Both the position numbers and the translations under genes were made by a program. From the NCBI GenBank assembly GCA_025266875.1, contig JALLLT010000035.1, positions 62,001-126,000 of the forward strand: a stretch of DNA of 64,000 nucleotides, given 5' to 3'. The notes below the pieces were generated by a model. It did no database searches. It had not been told where the DNA came from and was given only the letters and a program-made list of their open reading frames with translations. Position 1 is the stretch's first letter. Every line of letters begins with the position of its first letter. Shown piece by piece: positions 56,343 to 64,000 of the stretch. This DNA comes from Fennellomyces sp. T-0311. Lineage: Eukaryota > Mucoromycota > Mucoromycetes > Mucorales > Lichtheimiaceae.

Positions 56343-56526
56343 CACTGAATCCCAATGTAAATTAATTTTTCACCGTGGCCTCCTATCCAACCGATCACGA
56401 TCCATTTGAAAGTTTTGCGCTACACAAGAGGCTGAAGACCCATTTCTTTTTTGCCTAATCAAGGATAAGAGTCACCGGTTGTCTACTTTCTTTCCATTTT
56501 CTTCCATTTCAATTTCAAAGAAAAAA

Positions 56527-57102
56527 ATGGACGAATCTCCAGAAGCTCTGAATAGCAGTTATCGCCGCATAATTATTGGATGTTCCATCGGTGGCGCTGT
56601 ATTCTATTATTTATTAGTCGTATTTTGGGTACGGCTTTTTCGAGGAGCAATATTCAAACATGGTAGTAGTAGGTTTGGACCAATAAAAAACAGTGTAAAA
56701 GGGGTAAATTCATGCAAGTGTATTTTATCAGGACAAACATGGGGAGGAACACTTCTTTATTCTCTCCCGATTGCCATCGGTATACCTTGCGCGATTGTGG
56801 CAATACTGGGAATATATGTGCCTTTCCAGGTATTGCGGTATCTCTTCCTTTTAATAGCTTACTCCTTTGGTTTTTCGGTTTACTCGGATGCAGACTACTA
56901 TCTCTATAACTTTGGTAAACCTATCAAGAAGTTGGTTTCGACATTATTGGTGTATTTCAGTATAAGGAATCCATCGGGCCAAGAAGTCAATGAAATCGCA
57001 ACCCAATCAAATGCGTCCGCAGTAGAAGATGAAGAGAACCCTGCTCACGTACCAGGCACTAGCGCTATACCTATTTCTGTAAATAATACCACCCCACATT
57101 AA
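56527..57102 (+). CDS. Small multi-span membrane protein, array member 2, 168 aa spliced
   Basis: Exons 56527-56662 and 56732-57102. The 69-nt intron (GTAGTA..TATCAG) keeps the frame open if retained (191 aa), but its phase-1 position matches the introns of the neighbouring members, so splicing is likely. Segments: IIIGCSIGGAVFYYLLVVFW, then TLLYSLPIAIGIPCAIVAIL, GIYVPFQVLRYLFLLIAY, then ADYYLYNFGKPIKKLVSTLL and a polar tail. The shared YYLYNxGKPxKK motif follows the last membrane span. Unrecognised family. Confidence 0.7.
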   Translation: MDESPEALNSSYRRIIIGCSIGGAVFYYLLVVFWVRLFRGAIFKHGSSRFGPIKNSVKGVNSCKCILSGQTWGGTLLYSLPIAIGIPCAIVAILGIYVPFQVLRYLFLLIAYSFGFSVYSDADYYLYNFGKPIKKLVSTLLVYFSIRNPSGQEVNEIATQSNASAVEDEENPAHVPGTSAIPISVNNTTPH

Positions 57103-57363
57103 AGAATGCTTCATATTCTCTGCCACAGGAGTGGCCATCTTGACATATCAAAGGGTTTTGCAATCGTTTCGTTGGCATTTATTTCCATTGAAAACTGAAT
57201 GAAGAATGGCTTTCTTTCAGGCCTTTTCACTTTATGATGGTATAAAGTACGCCGTCAGAAACCGGGTATCCTGATAAAAGCTTTTTCTTACTCAAAGCAT
57301 ACACAGATGGGTATCACTTCTATTAAAGGCATATATCGAGAAAAGCCTTGATCCCGGAATTCG

Positions 57364-58032
57364 ATGAAATGCACAGCAGTTTCTTACCATGTGATTTGGA
57401 CATTTATGGCTGAGTACCTCTATGATACTTACCTGTACATCTACGGAAAGGTATTCGAAGTACTGGTTGCCTTAAGATACATGCGATTCCTTTTTCCCTT
57501 TCAGATTGACCCAAAGCAGGATCCTCACGCAATGGCTGCTCACGCCACCGCTACCATCGAATGCTCAATCGTTACTATTGTCTGCTCTATCTTTTCGATC
57601 ATATCGGTTAGATGAAATACTAAAAATGAGCTTGCTGCTAGCAGAGGATCAAGTGAATATTGCTATTGCTAAGGATTATATATTTTAATTAACATTCCTG
57701 TATATATTGTTGCTATACACTGGCTTGGCGACCTTTTCTTCGCTTATATGTAGCAATTCATAAGCTTTGTATAGAACCCTGACAGTCCTCATACTTAAAT
57801 TCGCATATAAAATTTCAATGCGATACACCAAATACGAGTACTGACACTATCATATTGATCGACAGGTGAGATTTATAACCGCGTTCGTACAAGTAGCAAT
57901 ACCACACAGGATGAAGAAATTGATGCCGCAGTGACGCCAGGCATAGAAATTGACGTATCGTTACCAAGCCATCACAGTGGATTGAGTACTAGCCCCACAG
58001 TTGCAGTTGTCAACAATCCTTGTAATCGTTGA
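57364..58032 (+). pseudogene. Decayed array member
   Basis: A stretch at about 57410-57500 encodes EYLYDTYLYIYGKVFEVLVA, resembling the YYLYNFGKPIKKLV motif of the neighbours. Further on, about 57863-58032 encodes a polar Ser/Thr tail (NRVRTSSNTTQDEEIDAAVT..) ending in a stop, like the tails of the intact members. No continuous frame joins them and the N-terminal membrane part is missing. Confidence 0.45.
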
Positions 58033-58243
58033 CCCGTAGAGCGTTGAATGAATAGACATCATATTGCCCTTGCGTATCCCCGTTGTTGATATACCAATGA
58101 ATTGTCAATCCAGTTTTGAGGTACCACATGATGCGTATTATTTGAGGCTGAAATTGCCTAAATATGTCAAAAAAGTATAAAAATTTGGAATGCCCATACG
58201 ATGTATAGCGTTCCTTTTTTTTCCCTTCATATCGCACGGCAGC

Positions 58244-58740
58244 ATGGATATCGACCAAACCAACGGTTCCAATGATACAGGAACGAATCGCAACGCTATC
58301 ATTCTGGGCTGCTCCATTGGTTTTGGAGCCTATTACCTTATAATCTGTTTATTTGTGGCGTACGACCAAAGTAACCAAAGGGTCGAAAATGCTGCTGCTG
58401 GGAAACCAGGTAAATAGTACATATAAAACGGAGCTTTGTTTTTTCTAATCCTGCTAAAGTTGCGCGATATATATTTAGCCTACTTTGGACATCTCTTTTA
58501 ACTGCGATTTCCCTGCCGCTGCTGCTGCTGGCCTGCGTTTCGACATGTTGCTTCTGGTGCCAGATCTGGGGTCACTTTATTAATTATGAATTCTATCTTT
58601 ACCATGTTGGCCGACCTGTAAAGCAGTTTCTAGAAAACATGAATTGCCGTCCAGCGAAGAGCAATACCGTATTGGATGAAGAGAAAGCAACTGCGGTCAT
58701 TGACCCAGTCCATCCACAAAAGCGTACAAGTGCGACGTAA
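58244..58740 (+). CDS. Small multi-span membrane protein, array member 3, 148 aa
   Basis: Exons 58244-58409 and 58460-58740, phase-1 intron GTAAAT..CTAAAG. Head MDIDQTNGSNDTGTNRNAII, membrane span ILGCSIGFGAYYLIICLFVA (compare IIIGCSIGGAVFYYLLVVFW in member 2), linker, second span SLLTAISLPLLLLACVSTCC, then NYEFYLYHVGRPVKQFLENM and an acidic tail. Same length as member 1 after splicing. Confidence 0.7.
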
Positions 58741-59039
58741 CACTCACCACAGTGCTGAGAAAATTATCATGGTCAGTCCTTGTCTCCCTTGGGTATATGT
58801 TCGACTCCTATCGCCTTACATGTCCCATTTATGATGCAGTTTCGATAAACGTTACGAATAAGCACTTTATACTTTGGAGGGAATACTGATTCGCACGGGA
58901 TTTGTCATCTTGAGGAATTCGATTCCGTTTTATGGAACAAACGTCTGTGTAGTTTGTTTTCTCTTGCCACTCAGCGCGACAATTGTTGTCACCGCACTCA
59001 GCAGACGACAACCATTTGTAGCTCATGACAACCCATTTT

Positions 59040-60888
59040 CGCTGTCGACACGAAAAAAATTCGATCTTTCGACAATTCAAGAATCGTTTGACCAAGCAAA
59101 AGAAGGTATACGCAACACACCCATACGACGTCGCAATCGATTCGTTTACGAATGCTTTGAAGATACTTCAAGCCAATATCATTTCCAACGCTACTATTGC
59201 ATCGCGCGGCCGCATACGAAAATGTAGCACGATTGTCATCTTGCTTTCAATGACTATCAAACAGTCGGCAAGGACGATCGATACCAAGATGCTTCTCGAC
59301 GCGTACCTTGGTGCTGCAAACGCACTTTTATTCCAAAATAGATTGAGCGAGGCAGATCGGGTGTGCAGAGAAGGGATGGCCATCGTACCAAAAAAACACA
59401 CCGCAAACATGTCGATCTGGATAAGCGGCATGATCAAATCGCACAATCAGTAGATAGCATCCCTAAAGTGCTTCATCGCGTCCTGTCGCTAATGACTGTA
59501 CTGGATCGCGCTCGCCTTTCATAGACGTGTCGTCGCTGGCACAGATTTATACACTACCAATGACCTGATCTATAACAAGTACTGGATGTGGCGGAAGACG
59601 GGTTTACAATGAGAGATCCGACAGTGCAGCAGTTTCTCCAGTCCAAAACGCAAGATAAAGTGAGGAAGTTCAAGCCGGATATGAGCGGATACAATATGGA
59701 ACAAGCGCTGAACAGCAGAACTGGAGCTCATTGGAGTATCTAGTTATGAATACAATGCTTATCTGCAAAGGAAAAAAAAATAGCACTAACCGTTGGTAGG
59801 ATCTATTAGAAACAATGCAGTGGAATGAGGAGCTGCTGATCAGAATATGGGAAGCGAGTAAAGCGACCATCCGAGTCATCAAGATTGGAACATTGTACCC
59901 GTTCCGGTGGAGAAAATACTACTCTGCCCAAAGTGACAGGCAATATCATGCGGCCAAACCTTCGCATGATCAGCATCAAACATGCAAGGATCCAACCAAT
60001 GGAATGAAGAGAATTCCCACACCAGCGATCGAACTACCAGTGGGAGTGATTTTATCATCTCGAGTCACATCTTAAAACACCGTATTATCCATCTTCTCAA
60101 CTCGCCGCATTTGGAGTCACTCTGAAACTCCACCTCCCACTTCACCCCGATCGGTCTACCACTTTTTCGGCCCAAGTATATCGTTGATGCGGTCCACGAA
60201 CCAAAAATCCTCTCCACGCAAGTGCTCGTCGGTATCCATGCCACATCATACGTTGGATGAGTTCTACTTGGACTGTCAGCAACCAGGGAGCGATATCCAT
60301 GCGGCCATCAACGTACTAGACAAGTCACAGCTGCGCCGACTCTACGTCCAAGTTGGCAACGGTGTCAGCGAAAAAGATATCGACGCATTCGCATCGCTTT
60401 CGCATCTGGAGTATCTGTGCCTGTGTTACAACCACACTGCCCTGGTCAAGAAGATTACGCTGATCAAAATACTGGAAAAGAGCCAAAGCACACGTCACCT
60501 TACAGTTGTCTTGAACGGTCCCCGCAATAGTTCCGGATTCAAGGGGAGCAGGTCGGCCGATCTGTCTGGACGCGTGATGGAAGAGCTTGAAGACTTGGAA
60601 GCATTGTACAAAATTGAAGACTTGAAAGAGAAGCCAAACGTCGCTACGAAACAACTTATGGGTGAGCAGTATTTTGGCGGTGGGCTTGACGGTTATAACG
60701 ATGAATTCGACGATTATGACGATGAGCACGACGATTATGACGAAGACGACGACGACGGCGACAGTGACGACTTCGAAAGAAAATGGATGAATGATTACGC
60801 GGTCTTGCGTGCAATGAGGACTTGCAGTGCGTGTGGATACAGAAACTACCCGGGACACGGAGCTTGCCCTGACTGCGGATTCTCCTGA
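59040..60888 (+). pseudogene. F-box/TPR protein pseudogene with intact zinc-ribbon 3' end
   Basis: Recognisable pieces occur in order but in different frames: TIQESFDQAKE, then YATHPYDVAIDSFTNALKIL, AYLGAANALLFQNRLSEADR (TPR-like), then KVLHRVLSLMTVLDRARLS followed by an in-frame stop and TCRRWHRFIHY (F-box core), further stops, GFTMRDPTVQQFLQSKTQDK, and finally an intact ORF 60184-60888. That ORF has leucine-rich stretches (LSHLEYLCLCYNH, TRHLTVVLNG), an Asp/Glu-rich run and a C-terminal C4 ribbon (CSACGYRNYPGHGACPDCG). Several frame breaks and stops in the N-terminal half indicate a pseudogene; the last ORF could still be expressed. Confidence 0.7.
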
Positions 60889-62432
60889 GGCTACAAAGAA
60901 CAGCTGTAGAGTATATACGCAATTGTACTAGTTATCCTTGCGTTCAGATACCCAATACACGCAACTCTTCCATATACTAATTGTATACGCTGGATGGCTA
61001 CAGTGCCCCAGGGAGACTCTGGACCCAAGTACATAAAGCAGCATTGCGTTCTCCTTCATGTCATCATTGGCGCGGTAAGCCCACCATGGAATGGGACGAG
61101 GCTTCCGTTGTTGATGCGACAGAGTATCGATGTTGCCATATGCAGCCATCGCACTATGCTTCTCATGGTTGGTACGGGCCTTAAAGTATTTTGCCTCATT
61201 TGCTTGTGGATAAGCAACATCCTAAACCATAAATGTTTCCGGGGATCGATGGGATAATCTCGAAAATCGCATGCACCTGATGATCCCTGCGGCAGTCCGT
61301 TGCATTGTATTTTTAGCCTATGGCCTTTATTTTCATCACCATGTTTTTTTTCTGAATCGGTTTCAGTGTGGAAACAAAAGACAGAAGAATTTGAGTTTTG
61401 GGTTGGTCTTTATTTGGTATTTGTTTTTGTTTCTTGCATGCATAACGTTACACATGAGTTTTTTAAAAAGAAAAAGGACGCGTCAAACTTTATTCTCCAT
61501 CGCGTGACCAAAAAGTGCGATCAATGCAATGCATATCTGAAAATAGCAATTGTTGTTTCCCATTTACCTGTTGTATTCCGGGCATCTTGATATCAAGGAA
61601 CCAACCTTGCCATGGATGCAGCACAACGATCGAAAAACGAGCATGAGGGAGAACGCTGCCCTGCGCATGTGCCATATGTCATGCGGGGATGATGGTGAGA
61701 GAGAGAGAGTTGCAGTGCATAAAGCATAAGCGCTACTACACTGGAAAGAGTTTAAGCAAGGTAGCGTGATTTCCTGTCCTGCAAGCACTGACGGTGTATA
61801 CTCCACCCTGCATCTGACCTCCAAGTTCGCACAATAAGTGTTGCGCTCATCGAGTTGCGACATCTTGATAACGCACTGACGTTCTCAAAACATTGGGCCC
61901 AGAAACACCGCCACCAAGATCGTATCTTGATCAAAGCCGCCATGGATGGTTTCATGGTCATCAATGACTACAGAGGGAAGATTTGCTCATGGGTCATCCA
62001 TCTCTCTTGGGTAATTCCCAGAGTCATGGGCTAAATTTATCACTGGGGGACGTTTAGACTTTCAGGTGAGTCGATCCCCAACACATGGTCTGTCACACAG
62101 TGATCAAAGGGAGGCGTGGATCATGTGTCATTCAAAAGAAGAGAAATCGCCACACCCAAGAATGTAATCACTTTTACGTAATTTCAGACGGCGGTTCGTT
62201 CTTTATCAGCAAGTGTTGTTACGATACCGGCCGAGCTGTTATCTCCTTTGATAGGATTCACCCGCCAAAAAAAAAAATACACAAACACTAGTCCGATTTC
62301 AAACACGACCTTGAGCCACTACTGAGTTGTGGAGAATAATAAGAAAGCAAGAACTTTTATTATTGAGTAAACGAAAGAGAGAAGGGATGGGAAGGACTAG
62401 TTTGATATAGAGCATAAATCAGATAAAAAGAC
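60889..62432. other. No intact gene; possible further fragments
   Basis: Short plus-strand open pieces, for example 60994-61257 (MATVPQGDSGPKYIKQHCVL) and about 61870-62030 (TFSKHWAQKHRHQD), look like more fragments of decayed genes. No feature can be named. The region ends at the 3' flank of the kinase gene. Confidence 0.35.
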
Positions 62433-63590
62433 TTAGAGCCACCACGATTCCTTTTCGTCGCTGTGGACAAACATATCAGTGTCATCGTCGTCGTGCAGAG
62501 AGGAGGCGTAAGACGATGGGCTTTCATAACTGCAACCGTCCATGAGCATTTCGTCTTCCTCGACCATATCCGACCAAGAGCCACCTGGGGCGGTGGCGCT
62601 AAAGATGGCGGAATCGAAGCTTGCGCGCTCGGCTTGTTTGGTGCAAACGGGGATATCGACAGGCGACTGTTCTTCGAGAGGCGAATCATCGATCAAGGCA
62701 TCGATGGCCAAGAACTGGGCCTTCATTTCCGAGACGGAGGGACGAGCGGTTGGATCCAAGCTCAGGACAGACTTGAGGAACTTGTACAGCGGAACGGACA
62801 TTTGATTGAACAGTCGGTTCTTGATCATGACGGGGTTCTTTTTGAATTCGGCAAAAGCAGGGTCCAACGAAGTAGCTTCTTGCCAAGGATTGCGACCAAA
62901 CAACAGCGCAATCAACAAGATGCCCAGACTCCAAACATCCGACATGGCAGCATCGTAAGGGATCATTTCACCCGTCGAATGGTCTTCGTCATCAAAGTGT
63001 TCCGGAGCCAAATACGTGCTTGAGCCACACCCAAATTCCATCGACAGCCGCTCGCGCGTCGCCAAGCCGAAATCAGCCACCTTGCACACCATGTCGTCGT
63101 CGTCATCCATGGACTTTAGCAGGATGTTTTCGAGCTTGATGTCGCGATGGTACACACCCTTTTGATGCATGTGTTCGATGGCGTCGAGGATCTGCAGAAA
63201 CATGGTCTTGACGAGTGGTTCGTCCTTGAGCGGGTCATCGCGGACAACAAAGTCAAACAAATCGCCTTGGTCACACAGTTCCATGACCAGAAAGATAAAG
63301 TCTTCGTTTTGGATGACCGAGTGCAAGCCCAGAATGTACTGGTGCTTGAGTTCAGATTGAATGTCTGCTTCGAGTTGTTGAAGTTTGAGTTGGTCGTGGT
63401 CCAGGCCGGCCTTGCTGAGAATCTTGACTGCGACGTAGCTGCCGTCTTGCATCGATTGTCCGAGGAATAGACAGCCGTAGGATCCACGTCCTAACTCTTC
63501 CAATAGTTGGTAATCGCCGACGACTTGATCTACCATGGCGGCGCTGAGCTGCGCCCAGTAATCTTCTTGTTGTTGCTTGATACTTGACAT
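62433..63590 (-). CDS. Serine/threonine protein kinase, Ran1/Sks1-like, 385 aa
   Basis: Single exon; the start is the first ATG in frame (MSSIKQQQEDYWAQ). The kinase domain spans about residues 25-300: Gly loop LGRGSYGCLFLG, VAVKIL (Lys), HRDIKLENILL (catalytic loop), VADFGLATRE (DFG), SSTYLAPEHF (activation-segment APE), SDVWSLGILLIALLFGRNPW, LDPTARPSVSEM. The C-terminal tail is Ser/Asp/Glu-rich (DMVEEDEMLMDGCSYE). The sequence style (GCGSSTYLAPE, FGRNPW) resembles yeast Sks1/Vhs1 and fission-yeast Ran1, which act in nutrient and meiosis control; orthology is inferred. Confidence 0.93.
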   Translation of the reverse strand: MSSIKQQQEDYWAQLSAAMVDQVVGDYQLLEELGRGSYGCLFLGQSMQDGSYVAVKILSKAGLDHDQLKLQQLEADIQSELKHQYILGLHSVIQNEDFIFLVMELCDQGDLFDFVVRDDPLKDEPLVKTMFLQILDAIEHMHQKGVYHRDIKLENILLKSMDDDDDMVCKVADFGLATRERLSMEFGCGSSTYLAPEHFDDEDHSTGEMIPYDAAMSDVWSLGILLIALLFGRNPWQEATSLDPAFAEFKKNPVMIKNRLFNQMSVPLYKFLKSVLSLDPTARPSVSEMKAQFLAIDALIDDSPLEEQSPVDIPVCTKQAERASFDSAIFSATAPGGSWSDMVEEDEMLMDGCSYESPSSYASSLHDDDDTDMFVHSDEKESWWL

Positions 63591-64000
63591 TTTTGTTGTT
63601 CTTTTTTTTTCAGGAAGTAGACTCGATTGAGGATAGATGTGGGAGAACCGTTGGTCCGGTGGTGGTTGTGTGTGGACGGTATTGATCAAACATAGCGTAA
63701 GAAAAAATAAAAAGGCTTAGCGAAACCTCGTTAGATGGGGTTATACAGAGTTCAAAGGTAAGAAATGGAGGGAGGGAGGGGGGTAAACAGTCAATTGCTC
63801 CTTGTCGCTGATTTAGCAGATGAGGACGGCCATCTTGGAAAACGGTGGGAGAGAAGGCAGAGAAGAGAAGAAGGTTAAGAAAAAGGCTGGAGAAATAATT
63901 AAGAGATAATTATATAGCGAGGGTTAAGGACGCAAAAGAACAAGAGGTTGGAAGGTGGTGGGAACGCCGGCTCTTTATATACGTTTTGCGGGCTTTTTAA
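63591..64000 (-). promoter_or_regulatory. Upstream region of the kinase gene
   Basis: Purine-rich on the plus strand at about 63760-63900 (pyrimidine-rich for the gene). A minus-strand TATATAAAG at about 63973-63981 could be the TATA box of a transcript with a leader of about 350 nt. No other gene seen before the window edge. Confidence 0.4.

Noticed and set aside
62433..63689. Longer kinase reading frame starting at 63689
   Set aside because: The first 33 codons begin with TTG, not ATG; the first ATG in frame is at 63588-63590.
1..64000. CRISPR arrays, rRNA, tRNA, bacterial operons
   Set aside because: No spaced direct repeats of CRISPR type and no RNA gene signatures recognised; intron-rich genes exclude a bacterial origin. 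A tRNA scan could still find something missed by eye.

Overview
The window reads as nuclear DNA of a fungus, most likely an early-diverging Mucoromycota (Mucorales-type) species. Genes are dense and carry many short introns (about 45-90 nt, GT..AG with CTAAC/CTGAC-like branch sites). The proteins are typical fungal housekeeping types, and one large protein resembles the Tnp2/CMC transposase-like genes of fungi. Assignment below phylum is inference. No rRNA, tRNA or CRISPR was seen. All exon junctions were read by eye from splice signals and reading frame.

Layout. 0-5.4 kb: the 3' end of riboflavin synthase, a short unknown protein, a complete Tc1/mariner element with about 136-bp inverted repeats, and an AGTRAP-like membrane protein whose 3' flank holds that element. 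5.5-8.7 kb: a long intronless protein made of about 15 LWEP-type repeats. 10.4-13.7 kb: a 13-exon Tps2/Tsl1-like trehalose-complex protein with an altered phosphatase motif, followed by a decayed genomic duplicate of its exons 11-13. 15.2-24.3 kb: a PH/leucine-rich-repeat protein, a Dal5-type MFS transporter, CCT1 chaperonin and an unknown small protein.

25.5-41 kb is accessory. It holds two copies of a head-to-head gene pair (four related, unrecognised cysteine-rich proteins with a C-terminal membrane anchor), a MITE-like relative of the Tc1 element, several decayed or unrecognised coding stretches, and a 1090-residue transposase-like protein with an N-terminal zinc finger.

41.5-50.1 kb is again housekeeping: a TPR/metallo-beta-lactamase protein, a long-chain acyl-CoA synthetase with a 7-nt microexon, a GATA factor, and malate dehydrogenase whose frame is restored only by a 2-nt microexon. 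53-64 kb: a secreted GH25 lysozyme, a tandem array of small multi-span membrane proteins (three intact, one decayed), an F-box/TPR pseudogene, and a Ran1/Sks1-like protein kinase.

The most novel signals are the duplicated divergent pair (25.5-26.9 and 31.7-33.2 kb), the small membrane-protein array (55.8-58.7 kb) and the very short exons in the metabolic genes.
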